This document shows, in pieces, positions 9,991 to 17,408 of a DNA stretch of 64,000 bases. The position numbers and the translations under genes are program-made. Each line of letters begins with the position of its first letter. Within the stretch, counting starts at the first letter, position 1. The notes under the pieces are model-generated. The model was not told where the DNA came from and did not search any database. It saw nothing but the letters and a program-made list of their open reading frames with translations. Origin of the DNA: Streptomyces rapamycinicus NRRL 5491 (lineage in GTDB: Bacteria; Actinomycetota; Actinomycetes; Streptomycetales; Streptomycetaceae); contig NZ_CP085193.1 of the NCBI RefSeq assembly GCF_024298965.1, forward strand, positions 8,184,001 to 8,248,000. The letters are read 5' to 3'.

Positions 9991-12093
9991 ATGGCGCGGG
10001 ACGCCGGCAGCCCGGCTCCGGCCCCAGGGGGCCCAGGAACCCCCGGCACCGTGGCCCCCGGCCCGGGAGGGGACCGGCCGCGGCGCACGGTCCTCGTGGC
10101 CATCGGCGCGCTGCTGCTCGGCATGCTGCTCGCCGCGCTCGATCAGACGATCGTCTCCACCGCGCTGCCCACGATCGTCAGCGACCTCGGCGGTCTGGAG
10201 CATCTGTCCTGGGTCGTCACCGCGTATCTCCTCGCCTCGACCGCGGCCACCCCGCTGTGGGGCAAGCTCGGCGACCAGTACGGCCGCAAGAAGCTCTTCC
10301 AGACCGCGATCGTCATCTTCCTGATCGGCTCCGCGCTGTGCGGACTCGCCGGGAACATGGCCGAACTCATCGCCTTCCGCGCGCTGCAGGGGCTGGGCGG
10401 CGGCGGCCTCATGGTGCTGTCGATGGCCATCGTCGGCGATATCGTCCCGCCCCGTGACCGCGGCCGCTACCAGGGTCTCTTCGGCGCCGTCTTCAGCGCC
10501 GCCAGCGTGCTGGGGCCGCTGCTGGGCGGGGTGTTCGTGGACCGTCTCAGCTGGCGCTGGGTGTTCTACGTCAATCTGCCCCTCGGCGTCGTCGCCCTCC
10601 TCGTCGTCGCCTCCGTCCTGCACATCCCGGTGCGCCGCACCTCGCACACCATCGACTACCTCGGCACCTTCCTGATCGCCGTGGTGGCCGCCGCCCTGGT
10701 GCTCATGACCTCCCTCGGCGGGGTCACCTACGGCTGGGGCTCCTGGCAGATCGTCGGGCTCGCGGTGGCCGGCATGCTGCTGCTGGCGGCGTTCGTACGG
10801 GTGGAGACCCGCGCGGCCGAGCCGGTGCTGCCGCTCACGCTCTTCCGCAGCCGCACCTTCACGCTCTGCGCGGTCATCGGCTTCATCGTCGGCTTCGCGA
10901 TGTTCGGGAGCATGACCTATCTGCCGACCTTCCTCCAGATCGTGCAGGGCGTCTCGCCGACCACGTCCGGCCTCCATCTGCTGCCGCTGGTCCTCGGCAC
11001 GCTGGTCTCCTCCACCGTCTCCGGCCATCTGGTCAGCCGCACCGGCCGCTACAAGGTCTTCCCGGTCCTGGGCACCGCGGTCACCGCCGTCGGGCTGCTG
11101 CTGATGCACCAGCTGCGGGAGTCCAGCGGGGTGGCCGAGATGAGCGCGTACTTCTTCGTCTTCGGCTGCGGTCTCGGCCTGGTCATCCAGGTGCTGGTGC
11201 TGATCGTGCAGAACTCCGTCCGCTATCAGGACCTGGGCGTCGCCACCTCCGGCGCGACCTTCTTCCGCTCGATCGGCGCCTCGTTCGGCGTCTCCGTCTT
11301 CGGCACGATCTTCGCCAACAACCTCGGCCCGCATATCGCGGACGCCCTCGCCGGACGGCGTCTGCCACCCGGAGTCACCCCCGGCGCCCTCACCTCCGAC
11401 CCCCGCACCCTCGGCCGGCTGCCGCCCGCGGACCAGGCCGCCGTCCGGCACGCGTTCTCCGTCTCCATCACCGACGTCTTCCTGTACGCGGTGCCGGTCG
11501 TACTGCTCGCCTTCCTCCTCGCCTGGTACCTCCGGGAGGAGCCGCTGCGCGCCAGCGTCACCGCGCCCGACGGCAGCGAGATACTCGCCAGCAACCCCGT
11601 GCAGCGCACCTCGCGCGACGAATGCGCCCGCGCGCTGTCCCTGCTGGGCAGCCGGGAGGGCCGCCGGAAGGTCTACGCGGACATCACCCGGCGCGCCGGT
11701 CTCGACCTCGGACCGGCCGCGAGCTGGATGCTGCTGCGCATCCAGCACTACGGCTCGGTCGAACCCGCCCTGCTCGCCGAGCGCACGCCCGTACCGCTGC
11801 GGGCCATCACCGAGGCGGTCCGGCAGATCGAGGCGCGGGGCCTCGGCCGCCGCTACGGTCTTGAGCTGTTCCTCACCGACGACGGCCGCGAGATCGCGAC
11901 CAGGCTCTACCGGGCCCGCGAGGCGTCCCTCGCGGAACTCCTGGGCGACTGGTGGTCACCGGACCGCCCGACCGACCTGACCGAGCTGGTGGACGAGCTG
12001 ACGCGGGAGCTGTGCGGCTCGGACGCGGAGCGGCCGAGGGAGGGCACGCCCCGCCCGGACCACCGCGGACCACCGCCGCCGCGGGGCCCCTGA
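9991..12093 (+). CDS. MFS drug/proton antiporter (DHA2, EmrB/QacA type) with C-terminal winged-helix domain
   Basis: 700 residues. Residues ~30-520 form a 14-TM major facilitator: motif A (GKLGDQYGRKKLF), DQTIVSTALPTIVSDLGG in TM1 and the motif-C-like GPLLGGVFVDRLSWRW, all typical of multidrug exporters of the EmrB/QacA group. After TM14 (VVLLAFLLAWYLREEPL) come ~160 residues resembling a MarR/PadR-like winged helix (RAITEAVRQIEARGLGRRY, then LFLTDDGREIATRLY). Such fusions occur in actinobacterial exporters; the cytoplasmic domain may sense ligand or bind DNA, but this is inference. Start ATG 9991 has the strong SD GAGGAGGAG. Divergent from the peptidoglycan-binding gene. Confidence 0.88.
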   Translation: MARDAGSPAPAPGGPGTPGTVAPGPGGDRPRRTVLVAIGALLLGMLLAALDQTIVSTALPTIVSDLGGLEHLSWVVTAYLLASTAATPLWGKLGDQYGRKKLFQTAIVIFLIGSALCGLAGNMAELIAFRALQGLGGGGLMVLSMAIVGDIVPPRDRGRYQGLFGAVFSAASVLGPLLGGVFVDRLSWRWVFYVNLPLGVVALLVVASVLHIPVRRTSHTIDYLGTFLIAVVAAALVLMTSLGGVTYGWGSWQIVGLAVAGMLLLAAFVRVETRAAEPVLPLTLFRSRTFTLCAVIGFIVGFAMFGSMTYLPTFLQIVQGVSPTTSGLHLLPLVLGTLVSSTVSGHLVSRTGRYKVFPVLGTAVTAVGLLLMHQLRESSGVAEMSAYFFVFGCGLGLVIQVLVLIVQNSVRYQDLGVATSGATFFRSIGASFGVSVFGTIFANNLGPHIADALAGRRLPPGVTPGALTSDPRTLGRLPPADQAAVRHAFSVSITDVFLYAVPVVLLAFLLAWYLREEPLRASVTAPDGSEILASNPVQRTSRDECARALSLLGSREGRRKVYADITRRAGLDLGPAASWMLLRIQHYGSVEPALLAERTPVPLRAITEAVRQIEARGLGRRYGLELFLTDDGREIATRLYRAREASLAELLGDWWSPDRPTDLTELVDELTRELCGSDAERPREGTPRPDHRGPPPPRGP

Positions 12094-12112
12094 CCCGGGT
12101 CCGGCATTCGGA

Positions 12113-12652
12113 TCAGCCCAGCTCCTTGGCCATCCAGACCTCGGCGTACGGCCCTTCCGTGAAGGGCGCAACCTCCCGGTAGCCGTGGTGCGCGTACAGC
12201 CCACGGGCCTCGACCAGATCGAGGCGGGTGTCGAGCACGATCCGCCCGGCGCCCAGTTCGCCCGTCGCCGCCTCGACGGCCGCGAGCAGTGCGGCGCCCC
12301 CGCCCAGGCCCCGCTTGGCGGGCCGTACGTACACCCGCTTGAGCTCCGCCGTGCGCGGGTCCATCAGCCGCACCCCCGCGCATCCGGCGGGTTCGCCCTC
12401 GTGGTGCGCCAGCAGGAACACGCCCTGCGGCGGGGCGAGATCGTCGCTGGGCATCTCGGCGAGCGCCCGCTCGATCTCCTCCGGGGTCGAGTCCCGCTCC
12501 TCGTGGAGCCGGTAGTAGCGGTCTGCGACATCGACGAGGTACTCGCGCAGCAGCATGGCCGAGACGGGGTCGTCGACGGGCCGCGGGGCGACGGTCCACG
12601 CGGAGGAGGCGTCGGCGCGCTCACCGGCCTGGGCATGGGGCGTACTCGTCAT
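12113..12652 (-). CDS. GNAT family N-acetyltransferase
   Basis: About 179 residues. The acetyl-CoA-binding motif A is clear: LKRVYVRPAKRGLGGGAALL, followed by GRIVLDTRLDLVEARGLYAHHGYREV, the usual beta5/alpha4 region. An acidic helix near the start (EIERALAEMPSDDL) precedes it. The acceptor substrate is unknown. I chose ATG 12652 (MTSTPHAQ) because an AGG lies about 9 nt upstream; ATGs at 12661 and 12676 are in frame but have poorer spacing. Convergent with the MFS gene, whose stop lies 20 bp away. Confidence 0.85.
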   Translation of the reverse strand: MTSTPHAQAGERADASSAWTVAPRPVDDPVSAMLLREYLVDVADRYYRLHEERDSTPEEIERALAEMPSDDLAPPQGVFLLAHHEGEPAGCAGVRLMDPRTAELKRVYVRPAKRGLGGGAALLAAVEAATGELGAGRIVLDTRLDLVEARGLYAHHGYREVAPFTEGPYAEVWMAKELG

Positions 12653-12778
12653 GGCCCGCATCCTGGCACCCACCACACCTCTGACGCACCGCAGTTTGAG
12701 GGGCGAAGACCGGGCTACCCGAAGAGAGGAGCCCCCCGAACGCGGAGGGGGAAGCCAGCGGGAAGGCAGAAGCAGACC

Positions 12779-13498
12779 ATGTCAACTGGTGCGATCAGCA
12801 TCGTGGTTGTCGTCGCGGTCGTCCTCGCGGCCGCGCTCATCATCCGCGTCGTCCGCGCGGGCGCCGGCCGTAGGGAACGCGCTCTGCGACGCCGCTTCGG
12901 GCCCGAGTACGAGCTGAACGTCGCCCAGCACGCGGGCGACACCAAGGCGGCGGAGCGGGAACTCGAGGAACGGCTGCGGCGGTACGGCGATCTGAGGACC
13001 GAGCCCCTGCCCGGTGAGCTGCGCGAGCGGTACGTGGCCGAGTGGGCCGGTATGCAGGAGATGTTCATCGAGTCTCCGGAACACGCGGTGACCGGCGCCG
13101 ATCAGCTCCTGGCCCGGCTCGCCCAGGACCGTGGCTACCCGTCGGGCCATTACGAGGAGCAGGTGGCGGCGCTGTCCGTGCACCACGCCGACCACGTCCA
13201 GGGCTACCGGCAGATCCACGACACGGCCGCCCGCGCCCGTGAGGGGCGCGCGGACACCGAGGAGCTGCGCGAGGCCGTGGTGCACGCCCGGCCGTTCTTC
13301 GAGGATCTGGTCAGGCCGCCGCACCACGGCGCCCCGACCGGCTCCGAGACCGCCCGGCAGCACCACCACGGCGAGCGGCGGAGCGGGAACGGCCTCCGGA
13401 AGTGGCTGCCGGGGACCGGGACCGGGACGCGGACGGGTACCGGTACGGGTACGGGCCATACGCGGTTCGGCCACACCAGGAAGGGCGGCGCGTGGTGA
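12779..13498 (+). CDS. Single-pass membrane protein, actinobacterial hypothetical
   Basis: 239 residues. An N-terminal TM helix (AISIVVVVAVVLAAALIIRVV) is followed by a soluble, helical, highly charged domain (AERELEERLRRYGDLRTEPL, RYVAEWAGMQEMFIESPEHA, HHADHVQGYRQIHDTAARA). The tail is His-rich then a Gly-Thr repeat (GTGTGTRTGTGTGTGH). The pattern LRERYVAEW...F.E.P..A...AD.L is widespread in streptomycete proteins of unknown function. It overlaps the next gene by 4 bp (GTGA) and so is translationally coupled to it. Function unknown. Confidence 0.75.
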   Translation: MSTGAISIVVVVAVVLAAALIIRVVRAGAGRRERALRRRFGPEYELNVAQHAGDTKAAERELEERLRRYGDLRTEPLPGELRERYVAEWAGMQEMFIESPEHAVTGADQLLARLAQDRGYPSGHYEEQVAALSVHHADHVQGYRQIHDTAARAREGRADTEELREAVVHARPFFEDLVRPPHHGAPTGSETARQHHHGERRSGNGLRKWLPGTGTGTRTGTGTGTGHTRFGHTRKGGAW

Positions 13499-14013
13499 CG
13501 GACCCGACCGACCCGACCGACCCGGAGGAGAACGACGGGCAGCGGCGCCACGGACTGGAGAAGCATGAAGTGGCACCGCTGCCCCGGCGGCCGGGCCACA
13601 CGGAGGCGGCGGAGCCGATGACGTCCTGGCACGCCACGATGCCGAAGCACGAGCCGACGAACGGAAGTCGGCCCACGCCGACGAACGGGTCCTCCGCCCA
13701 GCCGTCGGGCGAGCCGTCGGACACCCCGAACGGCCCCAGCTTCCCCGTGCTGCCCACGAGCGAGCACGACAAGCTGATCCAGCGACTGCGGTACGCGGTC
13801 AGCGGCTTCGTGGACTCCCCACGCGGCGCCGTCGAGGAGGCCGACGCCCTGCTCGTGGAGGTGGCAGCCCGCCTCACCGACCTCCTGGCCGAGCGCCGCG
13901 CCACCCTCCGTGCCGCCTGGCACGAGGACGACGCGGCCAGCTCGGAGACGGAGGAGCTGCGTCTGGCGATGCGGGGCTACCGCAATGTGCTGGAGCGCCT
14001 CATCAGCATCTGA
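13495..14013 (+). CDS. Hypothetical protein coupled to the upstream membrane protein
   Basis: 172 residues from GTG 13495, which overlaps the preceding stop; an in-frame GTG at 13492 is equally possible and the longer frame from 13402 is not needed. The first ~80 residues are low-complexity (DPTDPTDP) and disordered. The C-terminal ~95 residues form a helical domain (DKLIQRLRYAVSGFVDSPRG, AVEEADALLVEVAARLTDLL) with the same 'F.DSP..AV..AD.L' phrase as its upstream neighbour, so the two share a module and probably interact or derive from duplication. Followed by a strong terminator. Function unknown. Confidence 0.72.
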   Translation: MTDPTDPTDPEENDGQRRHGLEKHEVAPLPRRPGHTEAAEPMTSWHATMPKHEPTNGSRPTPTNGSSAQPSGEPSDTPNGPSFPVLPTSEHDKLIQRLRYAVSGFVDSPRGAVEEADALLVEVAARLTDLLAERRATLRAAWHEDDAASSETEELRLAMRGYRNVLERLISI

Positions 14014-14030
14014 GTGCCCCGGCCCACCCT

Positions 14031-14067
14031 TTGGCCGCCGCCCGGACCTCTGCCGGGCGGCGGCCAA
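14031..14067 (+). terminator. Intrinsic-type terminator hairpin
   Basis: Perfect 15-bp stem (14031-14045 with 14053-14067), 7-nt loop, 18 bp after the stop at 14013. No U tract. Confidence 0.75.
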
Positions 14068-14171
14068 GGCGTATCGGCCGGGGGCCCTCGTAAATCGTTC
14101 GTGGTGGGGGCGGGTCACGGCCTACCGTGGCGCGGTTGTGGTCACGCGGGGTTCATGGAGGACCGGGGGCG

Positions 14172-15317
14172 ATGAGGGTGTACAGCGGGTGGGTCGACGA
14201 GGGGTTCGGCGGCGTCGCCGATGTGTTCGCGCGGAACTTCGAGGAGTTTCCCGAGCTCGGGGCGGCCGTCACCGTCTTCGTCGGCGGGCGCAAGGTCGTG
14301 GAGCTGTGGGGCGGGGTCGCGGATGAGGGGAGCGGGCGGGGGTGGGAACGGGACACCGTCGTGCCGGTGTTCTCCTGCGCCAAGGGCCTGGTGAGCGTCT
14401 GCGCCCACCTCCTCGCGCAGGAGGGGCGGCTGGACCTCGACGCCCCCGTGAGCCGGTACTGGCCGGAGTTCGGCCGGTACGGCAAGGAGGCCATCACCTG
14501 CCGTATGGTCCTCGGGCACCGGGCGGGGGTCCCCGTACTCGACGGGGTGCTGACGTTCGAGGAGATCGCCGACTGGGCGCCGGTGATCCGCGCCGTCGAG
14601 GAACAGTCGCCGCTGTGGGAGCCGGACACGGCGTACGAGTACCACGGCCATGTCTTCGGCTTCCTCATCGGCGAGGTCATCCGGCGGATCACCGGGCACA
14701 CCCCGGGCGCGTACTTCCGCCGGGCCGTGGGGGACCCGCTGGGGCTGCGGGCCTGGATCGGGCTGCCCGACGCGGAGATGGACGGGCGGGCCCGGCTGGT
14801 CGAGGCCGAGGGGCGGCCCGGGATGCCGGGGCCCGAACACCTGCTGACCCGCATCGTGACCATGAACGGTGCGCTGGTCTTCCCCGGCCTCGACGAGCCG
14901 CACGGCTGGAACGACCCGGAGCTGCTCGGCATGGAACTGCCCGGCGCGGGCGCCACCGCGTCGGCGAGCGGGCTCGCCGGGCTGTACGCGGCGGCCGTGA
15001 CCGGCATCGGGGGCCATCGGCGGCTACTGGCCCCCGAGACCGTGACGGACGCGGTCCGCGAGGTCTCGTCCGGTAAGGGCTGGCTGGGCTTCGACATGGG
15101 GGCGCGCTGGGGTTCGGGCTTTCTGCTGGACTCGCCTTCGTTCCGGCCGATGCTGGGGGAGCGGAGCTTCGGCAATGACGGGGCGGGTGGGCAGTTCGCC
15201 TTCGGCGACGACGAGTTCGGGGTGGGCTTCGCGTATGTGGCCAACCGGATGATCGGGCACGGTGACGCGCGCGCGTCGCGGCTCGTCGCCGCCGTGCGGA
15301 AGTGTTCGCCCGGCTGA
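14172..15317 (+). CDS. Serine hydrolase, class C beta-lactamase-like (EstB/family VIII esterase type)
   Basis: 381 residues from ATG 14172. The S-x-x-K nucleophile motif is FSCAKG (Ser and Lys about residues 74-77). The second catalytic Tyr is probably in YEYHGHVFGFLIGEV, and the region FGNDGAGGQFAFGDDEFGVG near the C-terminus corresponds to the beta3 GGG/HTG-type strand. There is no signal peptide, which favours an intracellular esterase or D-amino-acid amide-type hydrolase over a secreted beta-lactamase. Gene stands alone after a terminator and is followed by repeat element B. Substrate not determinable. Confidence 0.85.
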   Translation: MRVYSGWVDEGFGGVADVFARNFEEFPELGAAVTVFVGGRKVVELWGGVADEGSGRGWERDTVVPVFSCAKGLVSVCAHLLAQEGRLDLDAPVSRYWPEFGRYGKEAITCRMVLGHRAGVPVLDGVLTFEEIADWAPVIRAVEEQSPLWEPDTAYEYHGHVFGFLIGEVIRRITGHTPGAYFRRAVGDPLGLRAWIGLPDAEMDGRARLVEAEGRPGMPGPEHLLTRIVTMNGALVFPGLDEPHGWNDPELLGMELPGAGATASASGLAGLYAAAVTGIGGHRRLLAPETVTDAVREVSSGKGWLGFDMGARWGSGFLLDSPSFRPMLGERSFGNDGAGGQFAFGDDEFGVGFAYVANRMIGHGDARASRLVAAVRKCSPG

Positions 15318-15320
15318 CTC

Positions 15321-15930
15321 ACCCCCACCCCGCCCCTCCCCGAAACCGGGGGCTCCGCCCCCGGGCCCCTGCCGGGGCTCCGCCCCGGACCCCGCTCCTC
15401 AATCGCCGGAGGGGCTGGGATGGGTAACGCCGCAGCCCCGATATGCGGCTCCGCCCCGGGCCAGGGGCCCCACCCCCGGCCCCCCGGCCCCCCCGGCCCC
15501 CCGGCCCTCGGCCTCGTGGCCCCCGGCCCCCCGGCCCCCCGGCCCTCGGCCTCGTGGCCCCCGGCCTCCCGGCCCCCGGCCTCCCGGCCCCCGGCCCTCG
15601 GTCTCCCGCCCGGCCCCCGGCCTCCCGGCCTCGTGGCCCCCGGCCCTCGGTCTCCCGGCCCCCGGCCCCCGGCCCTCGGTCTCCCGGCCCCCGGTCTCCC
15701 GGCCTCCCGGGGCCCGACCAACCGGGGGGCCGGGGGCGGAGCCCCTGTGGGGTCCGGGGCGGAGCCCCGCCGGGGTTGGGGGCGGAGCCCCTGTGGGGTC
15801 TGGGGCGGAGCCCCGCCGGGGTTGGGGGCGGAGCCCCTGTGGGGTCTGGGGCGGAGCCCCGGTTTCGGGAAGGGGCGGGGAGGGGAACAGCCCGCCGCAG
15901 GCGGCGCGACCCGTCGGGCGCCCCCTACGC
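15321..15930. repeat. GC-rich inverted-repeat-bounded intergenic element B
   Basis: Left end 15322-15350 (CCCGCCCCTCCCCGAAACCGG) and right end 15859-15895 are inverted copies of the ends of elements A and C. The interior contains GGGGCTCCGCCCC-type palindromes, the streptomycete intergenic phrase CTCCTCAATCGCCGGAGGGG (15396-15415), an irregular CGGCCCCCGG array (15470-15720) and a 46-bp tandem repeat. Apparent ORFs here are low-complexity Pro/Gly/Ser text and not genes. It fills the space between two convergent genes. Confidence 0.75.
15735..15860. repeat. 46-bp tandem repeat, about 2.7 copies
   Basis: Units starting GGCGGAGCCCCTGTGGGG at 15735, 15781 and 15827, each containing two oppositely phased GGGGCGGAGCCCC palindromes. 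Confidence 0.85.
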
Positions 15931-15932
15931 CG

Positions 15933-17159
15933 CTACGCCGCATCCCACAGGTCGGGGCTGTACGACCTCACCAGCGCCTCGATCCGGGGCAGTACCTCGC
16001 CGACCGGTAGTGGGGGCAACCGGCGGCCGTCCCGCAGCCGCAGGGCGACTCGGTCGTCGGCGGCCTCCCGGGCGCCCACGACGGCCTGGTACGGGACTCG
16101 GCGGGCCTCCCGGATGCGGGCGCCCAGGCTGCCGTGGTCCGGGCCGGCGAGTTCCGCGCGGAGGCCGAGTTCATCGCACCGCCGGACGAGTTCCCCGGCT
16201 CGGGCCAGCTCGGTCTCGGAGATCGGCAGGACCACCAGCTGGGTGGGGGCCAGCCAGGCGGGGAAGGCCCCGCCGTGGTGCTCGACGAGATGGGCCACGG
16301 CCCGCTCCACGCTGCCGATGATGCTGCGGTGGACCATGACCGGACGGTGCCGGGCGCCGTCCGGGCCGATGTAGTGGAGATCGAACCGCTCGGGCTGGTG
16401 GAAGTCGACCTGGACGGTGGACAGGGTGGATTCCCGGCCCGCGCCGTCCGCGACCTGAACGTCGATCTTGGGGCCGTAGAACGCGGCCTCGCCCTCCACC
16501 GCCTCGTACGGCAGCCCGGAGCGGTCCAGGACGTCGGTCAGCAGGGCGGTCGAGCGGCGCCACAGCTCGGGCGCGGCGACGTACTTGCCGCCGGGGCCCG
16601 GGCCCGGGAGGGAGAGCCGGTAGCGGGCCGGGGTGATGCCGAGCGCCTCGTACGCCCGGCGGATCATCTCCAGGGCGGCCCCGGCCTCGTCGGCGACCTG
16701 GTCCAGGGTGCAGAAGATATGGGCGTCGTTCAGCTGGATGGCCCGGACCCGGGTCAGCCCGCCGAGCACCCCCGACAGCTCCGAGCGGTACATTCCGCCC
16801 AATTCGGCCATGCGCAGCGGCAGTTCGCGGTAGCTGTGGCCTCGGGAGCGGTAGATGACCGCGTGGTGGGGGCACAGGCTCGGGCGCAGCACCACCTGCT
16901 CAGCGCCCAGGTCCATCGGGGGGAACATGTCGTCGCTGTAGTGCTGCCAGTGGCCCGACAGCTCGTACAGCTCCCGTTTGCCGAGCACCGGCGAGTACAC
17001 ATGCCGGTAGCCCGCCCGCCGCTCGGCGGCGCGGATGTACTCCTCCAGGGTGTGCCGTACGGTCGCGCCGTCGGGCAGCCAGTACGGCAGGCCCGCGCCG
17101 ATCAGCGGGTCGGTGTCGAACAGGCCCAGTTCGCGGCCCAGCTTGCGGTGGTCGGACAT
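15933..17159 (-). CDS. Threonyl-tRNA synthetase paralogue lacking TGS and editing domains
   Basis: 408 residues from ATG 17159 (MSDHRKLGRELGLFDTDPLI). It consists of the class II catalytic core plus the anticodon-binding domain only; housekeeping ThrRS is about 640-660 residues with N-terminal TGS and HxxxH editing modules, both absent. The three zinc/threonine ligands are retained: Cys96 in RPSLCPHH, His147 in LNDAHIFC, His277 in MVHRSIIGS. Motif 2 reads MYRSELSG. The anticodon-binding domain starts near residue 300 (WLAPTQLVVLPIS). It is probably an accessory or inhibitor-tolerant ThrRS that depends on other factors for Ser-tRNA(Thr) clearance. Expression is apparently controlled by a threonine-rich leader peptide and hairpin upstream. 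Confidence 0.9.
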   Translation of the reverse strand: MSDHRKLGRELGLFDTDPLIGAGLPYWLPDGATVRHTLEEYIRAAERRAGYRHVYSPVLGKRELYELSGHWQHYSDDMFPPMDLGAEQVVLRPSLCPHHAVIYRSRGHSYRELPLRMAELGGMYRSELSGVLGGLTRVRAIQLNDAHIFCTLDQVADEAGAALEMIRRAYEALGITPARYRLSLPGPGPGGKYVAAPELWRRSTALLTDVLDRSGLPYEAVEGEAAFYGPKIDVQVADGAGRESTLSTVQVDFHQPERFDLHYIGPDGARHRPVMVHRSIIGSVERAVAHLVEHHGGAFPAWLAPTQLVVLPISETELARAGELVRRCDELGLRAELAGPDHGSLGARIREARRVPYQAVVGAREAADDRVALRLRDGRRLPPLPVGEVLPRIEALVRSYSPDLWDAA

Positions 17160-17198
17160 CGCGGTCTCCTCAACAACGTGAGGCGAGTGACCGCACGG

Positions 17199-17230
17199 CG
17201 AAGCCCCGGGGCACTCGCCCCGGGGCTTCG
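17199..17230 (-). terminator. Attenuator hairpin in thrS-paralogue leader
   Basis: Perfect 14-bp stem (17199-17212 with 17217-17230) with a 4-nt loop, located 14 nt after the stop of the leader peptide and 40 nt before the synthetase ATG. Position between a Thr-rich leader ORF and its structural gene is that expected of a ribosome-mediated attenuator. Confidence 0.75.
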
Positions 17231-17244
17231 GATCAGAACATCGA

Positions 17245-17307
17245 TCAGCGCGCCGGGACACTCTCCGGCGTCGTCGTCATCGCAGTGGTCATCGCGGCGC
17301 GCTTCAT
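17245..17307 (-). CDS. Threonine-rich leader peptide (attenuation)
   Basis: A 20-codon ORF, MKRAAMTTAMTTTPESVPAR, starting with ATG at 17307 and preceded by GGTGAG about 5 nt upstream. Five of 20 residues are Thr, grouped as TT and TTT (ACC ACT, then ACG ACG ACG). It ends 14 nt before a strong hairpin and 85 nt before the threonyl-tRNA synthetase gene. This matches the logic of amino-acid leader peptides: when Thr-tRNA is scarce the ribosome stalls on the Thr codons and an alternative fold would let transcription continue. The peptide itself needs no further function. Too short for ordinary gene calling. Confidence 0.8.
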   Translation of the reverse strand: MKRAAMTTAMTTTPESVPAR

Positions 17308-17408
17308 GCCGCTCACCGTAGCAAGGCCCGGCGCGGCCCGCCCGGCGATTTTCCGGGCGTACGCCACGCCGGGCCACGGCCCGTACACCGCGCGGTGCGG
17401 TGTACCCG

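Noticed and set aside
9823..11748. 641-codon minus-strand ORF opposite the MFS transporter
   Set aside because: Antisense shadow with Asp/Glu/His/Gln-rich composition; the plus-strand frame has clear MFS motifs.
14153..15943. 596-codon minus-strand ORF spanning the serine hydrolase and element B
   Set aside because: Antisense of a real gene joined to repeat translation; no family signature.
15420..16321. Pro/Arg-rich ORFs over element B
   Set aside because: Low-complexity translation of CGGCCCCCGG arrays; overlap the threonyl-tRNA synthetase gene on the other strand.
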